A DNA stretch of 42,556 bases from Chloroflexota bacterium (GTDB lineage Bacteria; Chloroflexota; Limnocylindria; Limnocylindrales; CSP1-4). This document shows positions 1 through 8,232 of the stretch, piece after piece. A program made the position numbers and the translations under genes. The notes below the pieces were generated by a model. That model was given only the letters and a program-made list of their open reading frames with translations. It ran no database searches and had not been told where the DNA came from. Positions within the stretch are counted from its first letter, which is position 1. The number at the start of each line of letters is the position of its first letter. The stretch is taken from positions 33,765 through 76,320 of the forward strand of contig VBEC01000031.1 of NCBI GenBank assembly GCA_005883615.1, written 5' to 3'.

Positions 1-475
1 ACCTCGGCGATGTTGCGCACCTGGGCGGTCAGGTTGCCGGCCATCGAGTTGACCGAATCGGTCAGGTCCTTCCACGTGCCGGCCACGCCGCGCACGTCGG
101 CCTGGCCGCCGAGCTTGCCCTCGGTGCCCACCTCGCGAGCCACGCGGGTGACCTCGCTGGCGAACGCGTTGAGCTGATCGACCATGGTATTGATCGTGTT
201 CTTGAGCTCGAGGATCTCGCCGCGCACGTCGACCGTGATCTTCTTGGACAGGTCGCCCTTGGCGACCGCGGTGGTGACCTCGGCGATGTTGCGCACCTGG
301 GCGGTCAGGTTGCCGGCCATCGAGTTGACCGAATCGGTCAGGTCCTTCCACGTGCCGGCCACGCCGCGCACGTCGGCCTGGCCGCCGAGCTTGCCCTCGG
401 TGCCCACCTCGCGAGCCACGCGGGTGACCTCGCTGGCGAACGCGTTGAGCTGATCGACCATGGTATTGATCGTGT
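1..475. repeat. 199-bp perfect direct repeat inside the HAMP array
   Basis: Bases 1-199 are identical to 277-475, an offset of 276 bp or 92 codons, exactly one HAMP module. Identity ends at base 200 versus 476. Perfect identity at synonymous positions suggests recent duplication or gene conversion, and it could also confuse short-read assembly. The left limit is not known because the window starts inside the repeat. Confidence 0.95.
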
Positions 476-923
476 CGACCATCGTATTGACGGCGCGCCG
501 CGAGCGGCGGAACTCGCCTTTGAGCGGCCTGCCTTCGAATTCGAGTGCCATCCGCTGGGTGAGATCGCCACGCGCGACCGCGTCGAGGACGCGGCTCATT
601 TCGACCGAGGGCTCGGTCAGGTCGGTGATCAGCTCGTTGACCGAATCGATCGTCCGTGCCCACGCTCCGCGCGCCGTGGGGACCGAGGCGCGCTGGCCGA
701 ACCGCCCCTCCCGACCGACCACCCGACTGATCTGGCGAAGCTCGATCGACGTGCTCTCGTTGAGGTCGACGATCTCGTTGAACGCCTCCGCAATTTCGCC
801 GGCGACTCCGGGCTTGCCGGTGGGCAGGCGCACGCTGAAGTCCCCTCGACGCACGGCGCGGAGCGCCTGCAGGAGGGCTTGTTCGTCGAGCGCCTCAGGA
901 GCTTCGGACGGGCCTGAGGTCAC
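1..923 (-). CDS. Tandem-HAMP sensor protein (probable hybrid histidine kinase), N-terminal part only
   Basis: The encoded protein is a chain of HAMP-type helical modules with no visible membrane segment. It begins with a short leader ([18 protein letters not shown]), a divergent HAMP pair, then near-identical modules carrying [27 protein letters not shown] and [20 protein letters not shown]. This is the signature of large soluble hybrid kinases with many HAMP repeats, which relay conformational change to a C-terminal HisKA/HATPase/receiver block. That block would lie beyond base 1 and is not seen. The start is GTG at 923, chosen because GGAGG lies about 10 bases upstream and the family leader begins right there. 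The frame stays open to the window edge. Module assignment is confident; kinase identity is inferred from the family. Confidence 0.85.
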   Translation of the reverse strand, partial: MTSGPSEAPEALDEQALLQALRAVRRGDFSVRLPTGKPGVAGEIAEAFNEIVDLNESTSIELRQISRVVGREGRFGQRASVPTARGAWARTIDSVNELITDLTEPSVEMSRVLDAVARGDLTQRMALEFEGRPLKGEFRRSRRAVNTMVDTINTMVDQLNAFASEVTRVAREVGTEGKLGGQADVRGVAGTWKDLTDSVNSMAGNLTAQVRNIAEVTTAVAKGDLSKKITVDVRGEILELKNTINTMVDQLNAFASEVTRVAREVGTEGKLGGQADVRGVAGTWKDLTDSVNSMAGNLTAQVRNIAE

Positions 924-1167
924 GAGGCATGCCTCCGGATGAAGGGCACGACTGGGGCCCTTCGACAGGGTGACTGTATCCGCGCGCAGCCCGAAAGCCG
1001 AAGAGGCAATAGTTGCAAACCCATTCACGCTTCACCGACCGTGCATGGCAAATTCGTCAACGCTGGTGCGTCCACGCCACACGGCCGCCGTCAAGCTGCC
1101 GGGCCGGCGCGGCGTGGCGCGTGGCGTATCGTCTGGTCGCCGACACGCATGGCATCCGGAGGAATCG

Positions 1168-2154
1168 ATGGGCGCATCGTCAGCCGTCCAGTGGGGAATC
1201 CTCGGTACGGGCTCGATCAACGAGCGATTCCTGCGCCACGTCCGAGAGGCGCCCGATGCCGAGTTCGTCGCCGTCGGCAGCCGGACGCCGGAGCGGGCGG
1301 CTGAGTTCGCTTCTCGCTACGGCATCCCGCGTTCGTTCGGCTCGTACGAGGAGATGCTGGCCGATCCGGCGATCGAGGCTGTCTACATCTGCCTCCCGAA
1401 TTCGCTCCATCACCACTGGACGATGCAGGCGCTCGCAGCGGGCAAACACGTCCTCTGTGAAAAGCCCTATTCACGGCGAGCATCGGATGTCGTCGAGGCA
1501 TTCGACGCTGCGGAGGCCTCGGGCCTGCTGCTGATGGAGGGCTTCATGTGGCGCCACACCCCGCAGGCGCGGCGCTTCATGGAGGTTCTGCCCGAGATCG
1601 GCCCGATCAGGGCGATCCACGCGAGCTTCAGCTTCCGCCTGGAGGACCCGGCCGACGTCCGCATGCAGGCCGATCTCGACGGCGGCAGCCTGATGGACGT
1701 TGGCTGCTACTGCATCAGCGGCTCGCGCATGGTCGCGGGTTCCGATCCGGAGCGCGTCTACGGCGAGCAGGTGACACCCACGGGCGGCGTCGATGTCCGG
1801 TTCACGGGCGTGTTGGGGTTCGGCGACGGACTGACCTCGACCATCGTCTCGGGCTTCCAGTCCGATCATGCCTCACTGGAGGCGATCGGCAGGGATGGAG
1901 CGCTGCTCCTGCGAGAGCCGTGGACCGCACGTCCCCCGGCGATGTGGCTCGGCGATCTGAAGATCCCGATCGAGCCCGAAGATCCGTACAGACTCGAAGT
2001 GGAGAACTTCAGCGCGGCAATTCGCGGTCACGGGCGGCCGCTACTCGGGCGAGCCGACGCGCTCGGCCAGGCACAGACGATCGAGGCCCTCTATCGGTCT
2101 GCTGCAACTGGTGCCCCGGTGATGCTCGACAGCCCGCTCGGTGTCCGCGCCTAG
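1168..2154 (+). CDS. Gfo/Idh/MocA family oxidoreductase
   Basis: A 328-residue NAD(P)-dependent sugar or polyol dehydrogenase. The N-terminal Rossmann fold shows GILGTGSIN (residues 10-18), and the family's EKP motif is at 98-100 (CEKPYS). The second domain has DVGCY, as in D-xylose dehydrogenase, dihydrodiol dehydrogenase and anhydrofructose reductase subgroups. The frame is open from 970, but ATG 1168 is preferred: GGAGGA lies 5-10 bases upstream and the protein then begins just before the nucleotide-binding strand, as usual. Its end overlaps the opposite-strand Ldh-family gene by 4 bp. Location at the edge of the sugar-acid island suggests oxidation of a sugar or cyclic polyol; the substrate cannot be read from sequence. 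Confidence 0.9.
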   Translation: MGASSAVQWGILGTGSINERFLRHVREAPDAEFVAVGSRTPERAAEFASRYGIPRSFGSYEEMLADPAIEAVYICLPNSLHHHWTMQALAAGKHVLCEKPYSRRASDVVEAFDAAEASGLLLMEGFMWRHTPQARRFMEVLPEIGPIRAIHASFSFRLEDPADVRMQADLDGGSLMDVGCYCISGSRMVAGSDPERVYGEQVTPTGGVDVRFTGVLGFGDGLTSTIVSGFQSDHASLEAIGRDGALLLREPWTARPPAMWLGDLKIPIEPEDPYRLEVENFSAAIRGHGRPLLGRADALGQAQTIEALYRSAATGAPVMLDSPLGVRA

Positions 2155-3254
2155 GCCGTTTGCTCGACGTCCGGGAAGGGCACGCCGCGGCGCTCCCCCA
2201 GCTCCACGAGCGACCCATGGTGGCGCGCGTCGATGGCAATTCCCCGCTCGTCGGAGCGGGCTTCGGCCGCAGCCTCGGGCTCGCCCGGCACCAGGACGCG
2301 GCCCGGCGCATCGGGCACGGTCTGGGCGGACGTGAGCTGGTCGAGGTAACCCTCCAGGCGGCTCTCGAATGCTCCAGCCTCGTCGAGCGCGGCCGGATCG
2401 ATCACCATGAATGCCTGGCCCAGGTCGGACGGTGCCTCGGTGGAGAAGAGGCCGATGATGTTGGGCCCGAACGTCGCCCCCGCCAGCACGCCGGTCAGGA
2501 TGTCGACGCCGAGCCCGAGGCCGTAGCCCTTGTAGCCAGCCGTCTCCTCGAGGCCACCGAGTGGCAGGAGCGCGCCGGCCAGCGCGTCGTCGGGGGTGGT
2601 GGCCGGCCGCCCATCTGGCCCGATAGCCCAGCCCACGGGCAATGTCTCGCCTCGGCGCGCGGCGACCTCGATACGGCCCCGCGGGATAGTCGAGGTCGCC
2701 ATGTCCAGGCAGAAGGCCCCCCATCGGCCGGCAGGCGCCGCCAGGGCAATCGGATTGGTACCGATCAACGGCCGCAGCGCCCTGGTCGGGGCCACCAGCG
2801 GTGAGCTGTTCGTGAACGACAGCCCGATCATGCCCGCGGCCGCGGCTCGCAGGGCATACCAGCCCGCGATGCCGTAATGGTTCGAATTGCGCACGACGGC
2901 GACCGCGCTGCCTGCCGACGCCGCACGATCGACCGCCCAGTCGACGGCAACACGGCACGCATGATGGCCCCACCCGTTGCGGGCATCGAAGCGCGCCAGG
3001 GCTGCGCGCTCCCGCTCGAGAGTCGGCCGTGCGGCAGGCTCCATGACGCCGGCCTCGACGAGCGCGACGTAATTAGGCAGCCGCGCGGTGCCGTGGGACG
3101 CGATGCCGCGGCGGTCCGCCGCGAGCAGGATCTCCGCGACGTCGCTCGCGATGTCACCGGGGGTGCCCAGGGTCCCGAGGAGAGCCACCGTCCAGGCCCT
3201 GAGGAGCGGAACTCGGACGGTGGCGCCCTCGGCGGGATCAGCGTAGACAGGCAA
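2151..3254 (-). CDS. Ldh family (malate/L-lactate/ureidoglycolate-type) NAD(P)-dependent dehydrogenase
   Basis: A 367-residue protein of the YlbC/ComC/AllD fold, unrelated to classical Rossmann lactate dehydrogenase; the family oxidises or reduces 2-hydroxy acids. Visible signatures are RRGIASHG near residue 50, the NSNHYG motif with the probable catalytic His126, GTNPIA, and GYKGYGL toward the C-terminus. The start is TTG 3254, 8 bp after the stop of the SDR gene, with no clear Shine-Dalgarno, so translational coupling is likely. It is the last gene of a minus-strand set (FAH hydrolase, SDR, this). In an L-fuconate-type pathway it could handle lactate or oxidise 2-keto-3-deoxy acid intermediates; that role is inference. 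Confidence 0.88.
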   Translation of the reverse strand: MPVYADPAEGATVRVPLLRAWTVALLGTLGTPGDIASDVAEILLAADRRGIASHGTARLPNYVALVEAGVMEPAARPTLERERAALARFDARNGWGHHACRVAVDWAVDRAASAGSAVAVVRNSNHYGIAGWYALRAAAAGMIGLSFTNSSPLVAPTRALRPLIGTNPIALAAPAGRWGAFCLDMATSTIPRGRIEVAARRGETLPVGWAIGPDGRPATTPDDALAGALLPLGGLEETAGYKGYGLGLGVDILTGVLAGATFGPNIIGLFSTEAPSDLGQAFMVIDPAALDEAGAFESRLEGYLDQLTSAQTVPDAPGRVLVPGEPEAAAEARSDERGIAIDARHHGSLVELGERRGVPFPDVEQTA

Positions 3255-3262
3255 CGTCGGGG

Positions 3263-4276
3263 TCAGGAGCCCGCGACGACCGCCTCGAGCCCGTGCGACT
3301 CGGGATCGAGAAGGCCTCGCGTCAGGCGATCGCGGAAGACAGTTGCCGTTCGGCGGACTGCTTCGTCGAGAGGGGTGACCGGCACGTCGCCAACGACCTC
3401 CAGGCCGCTGTCGTCGATCGAGTCGGGGAACGGCAGGGGTTCCGGATCGTAGGTAATGAGTCCGCGAGCACCCGGGACGGCGGCCTCGATCGCCGCGACG
3501 AGCTCGTCCATTCCGACCAGCGAGCCTCCGAGGTTGAAGACCCGGGCGCCGGTCAGCGAGCTGCGGCTCGCCGCGATCAGTGTCCGGGCGACGTCCTCCG
3601 CGTACTGCAGCACCGTCCGGCCGCCGAACGCTATCCGGTACGGACGGCCGACTACCGCGGCCAGGATCGCCTTGGTCGGTCCGCTCGTCATGCCCTGGTC
3701 GCGACCGGGCCCGTAGACCGTCATCGGCCGAAGGCCGACGCTCGACAGGCCATCGTCGAGCCAGTACACCCGGGCATTGCCCTCGTTGGCCAGCTTGTAG
3801 ACGCCATAGTGCGTGCGCGGATGGGCGGTGGCGTCAACGTGGAGCACACCGTCGCGACCGTCCGCGTCGGCCACGTCGAACATGCCCATCGAGCTGGTGT
3901 AAACGACCCGGGCGATGCGCTCCGCGCGGGTCTTCGCCGCCTCGAAGATGTTCACGGTGCCGACCACGTTGACCATCGCGCCCAGCGGCGGGTTCGCTCG
4001 TGCGAATGGCACCTGCAGGGCGGCCAGGTGAACCAGATTCGTGATCTCGTGCTCGTCGAGCGCACGCGAGATCGAGTCGAGATCTGTAACGTCGCCCTTA
4101 ACGAACACGACCTTGGCCAGGTCATCGTCGGACATAATCAGGCGGAGCCGCTTCAGGTCGCCGGCCAGGTCGTAGGCCACGACGGGGACACCCTGAGCCA
4201 CGAGGGTACGAACCGTCCACGCTCCGATACAGCCGAGCGCGCCGGTCACGAGGAAGCGCTCGCGTGCGGCGGTCAC
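3263..4276 (-). CDS. NAD(P)-dependent epimerase/dehydratase, extended SDR
   Basis: A 337-residue extended short-chain dehydrogenase. The glycine-rich TGALGCIG (11-18), TSS at 127-129 and the YGVYK catalytic pair (Tyr157, Lys161) are all intact, followed by the LRPMTVYGPGR and ED-rich segments of NAD-dependent epimerase/dehydratases. It starts at GTG 4276, overlapping the stop of the FAH-hydrolase gene by 4 bp, so the two are coupled. The family acts on NDP-sugars or on free sugar acids (for example uronate dehydrogenases). With a diketo-acid hydrolase directly upstream and no NDP-sugar genes nearby, a catabolic dehydrogenase acting on a sugar acid is more likely than an NDP-sugar epimerase, but the sequence does not settle this. 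Confidence 0.88.
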   Translation of the reverse strand: MTAARERFLVTGALGCIGAWTVRTLVAQGVPVVAYDLAGDLKRLRLIMSDDDLAKVVFVKGDVTDLDSISRALDEHEITNLVHLAALQVPFARANPPLGAMVNVVGTVNIFEAAKTRAERIARVVYTSSMGMFDVADADGRDGVLHVDATAHPRTHYGVYKLANEGNARVYWLDDGLSSVGLRPMTVYGPGRDQGMTSGPTKAILAAVVGRPYRIAFGGRTVLQYAEDVARTLIAASRSSLTGARVFNLGGSLVGMDELVAAIEAAVPGARGLITYDPEPLPFPDSIDDSGLEVVGDVPVTPLDEAVRRTATVFRDRLTRGLLDPESHGLEAVVAGS

Positions 4277-5151
4277 GGCGCGACCTCCACGCGGCAGCGG
4301 TTGAGGAGCTGCCCGATCCTCTCGATATCAACGACGACTTCGTCCCCGTCGGCGAGCCAGACCGGAGGGACGCGGAATGCACCGACACCGCCCGGCGTGC
4401 CGGTCGCAATGACGTCGCCCGGTTCGAGGGTGAACGCCTGTGAGCAGTGGCTCACGATCTCGGCGACACCGAAGTACAGGTCGGACGTCCGCGCCGATTG
4501 GCGCTCTTCGCCGTTGACCAGGCACCGAATGCGGACATCCGGCGCGTCGCCCAGTTCGTCGATGGTCACGATGCACGGCCCCATCGGGCAGAAGGTGTCG
4601 AGGGACTTGCCCCGCGTCCACTGCCCGTCGCCGAACTGCAGGTCCCTCGCGCTGACGTCGTTCAGGCACGTGTAGCCAAGGATTGCGCCGGCTGCCTGAT
4701 CGCGCGACAGCCGTCGCGCCCGCCGTCCGATCACAACGGCGAGCTCGGCCTCGTAGTCGACGTTGACCGTGAGTTTGGGATCCCAGCGGATGTCCTCGCC
4801 CGGACCAGCGACCGATGAGGGGAACTTCGCGAAGATCAGCGGCGCCGGGGGCGGCTCGACGTTCTCCTCCGCGGCGTGCTCCCGATAGTTCCGGCCGATG
4901 GCCACGACCTTGCCGGGATGGGGCACCGGCGCCAGGAGCTGCAGCTCCGCAAGAGGCCTGCCGTCGCGGGCAATCCGACCATCATCTGCCGCGCTCAGAA
5001 GGGCGGAGAGCAGGCTCTCGCCGCCAGCGAATAACTCGGCTATCGTCCGTGGACCGCCGTCCAGGAGCTCGCTCGCGGGGAGTGCGTGGTCGCCGGCAAC
5101 CACAGCCAGCCGCTCGCCTTCGCGGCTGTCCCGGTACGAGCAGAGTCGCAT
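4273..5151 (-). CDS. Fumarylacetoacetate hydrolase family protein, 2,4-diketo-3-deoxy-acid hydrolase type
   Basis: A 292-residue FAH-fold, metal-dependent C-C hydrolase. Key blocks are GRNYREH (86-92), the metal-binding DYEAEL (132-137, Glu134 and Glu136) with Asp165 in NDVSARD, the WTRGKSLD block, and GDVIATGTPGGVG near 245-257. This architecture matches enzymes that cleave 2,4-diketo-3-deoxy-L-fuconate or -rhamnonate to pyruvate plus L-lactate, as well as acylpyruvases. ATG 5151 follows GAGGAGG at about 6 bases. It is first of three coupled minus-strand genes, divergent from the AOR operon. Pairing with dehydrogenases and an L-fuconate-dehydratase-like gene supports the deoxy-acid role by context only. 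Confidence 0.9.
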   Translation of the reverse strand: MRLCSYRDSREGERLAVVAGDHALPASELLDGGPRTIAELFAGGESLLSALLSAADDGRIARDGRPLAELQLLAPVPHPGKVVAIGRNYREHAAEENVEPPPAPLIFAKFPSSVAGPGEDIRWDPKLTVNVDYEAELAVVIGRRARRLSRDQAAGAILGYTCLNDVSARDLQFGDGQWTRGKSLDTFCPMGPCIVTIDELGDAPDVRIRCLVNGEERQSARTSDLYFGVAEIVSHCSQAFTLEPGDVIATGTPGGVGAFRVPPVWLADGDEVVVDIERIGQLLNRCRVEVAP

Positions 5152-5260
5152 TCGCCTCCTCGACAGTCGGTCCCGAGGTGTTCAGCCGGCTGGCTGATGA
5201 ACGACGTGTTGAACGGTACGCTACCCTGCGCGCACGCGTCAATCGGGTGAGGAGGTCTGG
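5152..5260. promoter_or_regulatory. Divergent promoter/operator region between FAH hydrolase and AOR operons
   Basis: The 109-bp spacer carries a perfect 10-bp palindrome CAGCCGGCTG at 5183-5192, framed by GTTCA (5180-5184) and TGAAC (5198-5202). TACCCT at 5222-5227 is a plausible -10 for the AOR operon, leaving a short leader with GGAGG at 5251-5255. The word TGTTCAGCC (5179-5187) recurs at 10835-10843 in the IclR/dehydratase spacer, hinting at a shared regulator. Confidence 0.45.
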
Positions 5261-7210
5261 GTGAGGCGATTCGGCCATCTCGGGCGAGTCCTGCGCGTCG
5301 ACCTGTCCACGGGCCGGATCGAGGTCGAGGCGCTTGACGATGAGTCCTGGCGGCTCTACGCCGGAGGCTCGCTCCTTGGGAGTCGCTTGCTCTTGACCGA
5401 AACCCGGCCGGGTCTCGACGCATTCGATCCCGATGCGCTCCTGATCTTCACGTCCAGCGTCGTCGCCGGCCACCGCGCGGCGGCCTTGCCGCGATTCTCG
5501 ATCGTCGCCAAGTCGCCCCTGACCGGCGGCATCGGCGAAGCTCGTGCGGAGGGGCCGTTCGGGGTGGCGCTCAAGGGATCCGGCTTCAACGCGCTCATGG
5601 TCCGCGGACGATCCGACACGCCGGTCGCGCTCCTCCTCGCCGGCGGAGGCGCGAGCCTGATCCCGGCCGACGAGCTCTGGGGGCTCGACACGTCGGCCGT
5701 CGTCGACGCCCTCAGGAATCAGTTGGGCGAGTGCCACGTGGCGGCCATCGGCCCCGCAGGCGAGTCGCTGGTTCGCTATGCCAACGTGGTCTCGGACCGC
5801 TCGTTCGCGGCGCCGCGCATGGGTCTCGGTGCGGTGATGGGCAGCAAGCGGCTCAAGGCCGTCGTGATCGCCGGAGGCGAACTGCCAGCACCCGCGGACG
5901 TCGACGCCCTGGACCGGCTGAGCGCCCGCTATGCGAGCCTCGTCGAGGTAAATCCGGTCACCCGCTGGCAGCACCAGGCGCCAGGTTTTGGTGCGTGGAT
6001 CGGCGCCGCGGGAATTGGAAGCTTCGGCGTCGAGAACTTTCGAACCTCGGCCTTCGCCCACCTGGGGGGCTATCGGGCGGAGGCGTTCATGGCGCACCTT
6101 GCGTGGAGCACGGGCGGTTGCCCGGGCTGCCCGACCGACTGCATCAAGGGCTTCGCCCCGACGAGCGATGTCCGAACCGTCGGCATCGTCCGCGACCGCC
6201 GAGAGGGCGGGCTACACCAGGAAGCCGTGGCCGCCCTTGGGCCGAACCTGGGTCTGGCGGCCGCTGGCGACGCACTCGCCCTCAACGACCGCTGTCTCCG
6301 ACTCGGGCTCGATCCCGTCTCGCTCGGGTTCACGCTCAGCTTCGCCATGGAATGCCGGGAGCGTGGCCTGGCCAGCGCGGCTGACTTCGAGGCGATCGAA
6401 CTCCGTTTCGGCGGCTCAACGCAGGTACTCGACCTGATCGAGCGCATTGCCACGAGATCGGGCGCCGGTGACTGGCTCGCAGATGGCTCCCGGCGTGCGG
6501 CTCTGCGCCTGGGGCAGGAAGCCGGCGAGCTTGCCCTTACGGTCAAGGGCCTCGAGGTGACGAGCTTCGATCCGCGGGCACAAGCAGGCCTGGCGCTGGG
6601 CTTTGCAACCGCGCCATTCGGGCCCCGGTACGACGTGGCCGAGCACGACGCCGACTACGATGATGTGGCGCCCTCCTGGCCACACGCCCTCGACCTGTCG
6701 CGAACGCTCGGCATCCTCGGCCTGATGCCCGCCAACGCCCAGACTCCCGAGAAGGCCCGCAACTACGCGGTCCTGTCCGAGTTCTGGAGCGCCCTCGACG
6801 CTCTCGATGTCTGCCCGTTCGCGAGTGCCCCCGTGCGTATCCTCTCGCTCGATGACGTCGCTGCGCTCGTCCGGGCGGCTACCGGCTGGGAGACCAGCTC
6901 GCATGAGGTCATGCGCTGGGGTGCACGCCGCCTTCAGTTGATGCGAATCTACAACCTGCGCGAGGGATTGACCGCAGCGGACGATGGCCTGCCCGCGCGA
7001 TTCTTCGACGAGCCGATCGACGCGGGACCCCTGCTGGGCAGCCGGCTCGATCGCACGGCGTTCGACGCGATGATCGGCACCTACTACGGCCTGATGGGCT
7101 GGGATGTGCGAGGCGTGCCGACGGACGCGACGCTGCTGGCGCACCACCTCGACTGGGCGCGGCCACGATTGGAGGAGACGCGATGGTCGTCGAGCCAACC
7201 GAACGCGTAG
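5261..7210 (+). CDS. Aldehyde:ferredoxin oxidoreductase family protein (tungsten/pterin, 4Fe-4S)
   Basis: A 649-residue AOR-family enzyme. These cytoplasmic enzymes oxidise aldehydes to acids with a bis-pterin tungsten (rarely molybdenum) centre and one 4Fe-4S cluster, passing electrons to ferredoxin. All signatures are present: N-terminal GHLGRVLRVDLSTG and YAGGSLLG, the pterin-site block MGLGAVMGSKRLKA near 187-200, cluster ligands Cys287, Cys290, Cys294 (CPGCPTDC) and Cys518 (DVCPF). GTG 5261 has GAGGAGGT about 6 bases upstream. Its last 28 bp overlap the next gene, so AOR, aldo/keto reductase and lactonase form one operon. No ferredoxin or W-transport gene is nearby. Probable role: oxidation of a sugar-derived aldehyde (for example lactaldehyde) or of the sugar itself; the substrate is unknown. 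Confidence 0.92.
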   Translation: MRRFGHLGRVLRVDLSTGRIEVEALDDESWRLYAGGSLLGSRLLLTETRPGLDAFDPDALLIFTSSVVAGHRAAALPRFSIVAKSPLTGGIGEARAEGPFGVALKGSGFNALMVRGRSDTPVALLLAGGGASLIPADELWGLDTSAVVDALRNQLGECHVAAIGPAGESLVRYANVVSDRSFAAPRMGLGAVMGSKRLKAVVIAGGELPAPADVDALDRLSARYASLVEVNPVTRWQHQAPGFGAWIGAAGIGSFGVENFRTSAFAHLGGYRAEAFMAHLAWSTGGCPGCPTDCIKGFAPTSDVRTVGIVRDRREGGLHQEAVAALGPNLGLAAAGDALALNDRCLRLGLDPVSLGFTLSFAMECRERGLASAADFEAIELRFGGSTQVLDLIERIATRSGAGDWLADGSRRAALRLGQEAGELALTVKGLEVTSFDPRAQAGLALGFATAPFGPRYDVAEHDADYDDVAPSWPHALDLSRTLGILGLMPANAQTPEKARNYAVLSEFWSALDALDVCPFASAPVRILSLDDVAALVRAATGWETSSHEVMRWGARRLQLMRIYNLREGLTAADDGLPARFFDEPIDAGPLLGSRLDRTAFDAMIGTYYGLMGWDVRGVPTDATLLAHHLDWARPRLEETRWSSSQPNA

Positions 7211-8232
7211 CCCTGGGATCGAGCGGTGTTCGGGTCACCCGTCTGGGATTCGGTACCGCCGAGATCGGCGGGCTGTACCGAGCCGTCTCGGATGCAGATG
7301 CAGCCGCTACCCTGGAGCATGCCTGGGCGGCCGGCGTCCGCTATTTCGACAGCGCCCCACTCTATGGCTATGGCAATGCCGAGCGGCGCCTGGGCCTGGC
7401 CCTGCGGGACCACCGCGGCGACGATTTCGTCCTCTCGACCAAGGTCGGCCGCCTGCTCGTCCCCATCGACGAGGTGAGTTCGAACGCCGACGTCGACCGC
7501 CAGGCCCGCGACGGCCAGGATGACGCCTACTACGCTGGCACCCCGCGTGTGCGGGTCGTCTTCGACTACAGCTCCGACGGCGTGCTCCGATCGGTGGAGG
7601 CGAGCCTGCGCCGGCTCGGTCTCGATCGGCTGGACGTCCTCTACATCCACGATCCGGACGACCATTGGCAGGATGCGATCGGGGGCGCGTTGCCGGCTCT
7701 GCAGCGTTTGCGCGAGCAAGGCGTCGTGGGGGCGATCGGTGCCGGCATGAATCAGGTTGAGATGCTCGCGCGGTTCGCCCGCGTGGGCGACTTCGATGCG
7801 TTTCTCGTTGCGGGGCGCTACACGCTCCTTGACCAGAGTGCCTTGCGGGAACTTCTGCCGCTGTGCCTCGAGAAGGGCGTTTCGATCGTGGTCGGCGGTG
7901 TGATGAACAGCGGGATCCTCGCAGACCCGCACCCGGGGGCCCTCTTCAACTACGCCCCCGCCCCGGCCGCCCTGGTCGAGCGCGCCATGCGCGTCCGCAC
8001 GATCTGCGAGCGGCACGGGGTCCCGGTCCGCGCTGCGGCGATCCAGTTCCCGCTCGCCCATCCGGCGGTCGTCTCACTCGTCACCGGAGTGCGCACGATC
8101 GAGCATTTCGACGACTACCCGCGTGCGATGCAAACGCCCATCCCCGACGACCTGTGGGCCGAGTTGCGGGCAGACGGGCTGATCGACCCCGAGGCACCCG
8201 TTCCCAGCGCGAGCAGCCCCGCGCCTCGATGA
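7183..8232 (+). CDS. Aldo/keto reductase, D-threo-aldose/L-fucose 1-dehydrogenase type
   Basis: A 349-residue TIM-barrel NAD(P) oxidoreductase. The catalytic tetrad is complete: Asp56 and Tyr61 (FDSAPLYG), Lys87 (STKVG) and His156 (YIHDP). The region LGFGTAEIGGLY plus a long loop after STKVGRLL (about 95-125) resembles the subfamily that oxidises L-fucose, L-galactose or D-arabinose at C1 to the 1,5-lactone, also including pyridoxal 4-dehydrogenase. ATG 7183 lies inside the AOR gene (28-bp overlap), and the stop overlaps the lactonase start as ATGA. The step before a lactonase is exactly where an aldose 1-dehydrogenase would work. Sugar specificity is inferred. Confidence 0.9.
   Translation: MVVEPTERVALGSSGVRVTRLGFGTAEIGGLYRAVSDADAAATLEHAWAAGVRYFDSAPLYGYGNAERRLGLALRDHRGDDFVLSTKVGRLLVPIDEVSSNADVDRQARDGQDDAYYAGTPRVRVVFDYSSDGVLRSVEASLRRLGLDRLDVLYIHDPDDHWQDAIGGALPALQRLREQGVVGAIGAGMNQVEMLARFARVGDFDAFLVAGRYTLLDQSALRELLPLCLEKGVSIVVGGVMNSGILADPHPGALFNYAPAPAALVERAMRVRTICERHGVPVRAAAIQFPLAHPAVVSLVTGVRTIEHFDDYPRAMQTPIPDDLWAELRADGLIDPEAPVPSASSPAPR

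Noticed and set aside
1-475. CRISPR or tandem-repeat array
   Set aside because: The long identical blocks are 276 bp apart and code for HAMP modules; no short repeats with unique spacers occur anywhere in the window.
924-1167. Small gene or riboswitch upstream of the Gfo/Idh/MocA gene
   Set aside because: The upstream open frame has no ribosome site or family-like sequence, and no conserved riboswitch core is recognisable.
3293-4675. 460-codon open frame on the plus strand
   Set aside because: It is antisense to the SDR and FAH genes, whose catalytic motifs are intact; the peptide has no domain-like composition.
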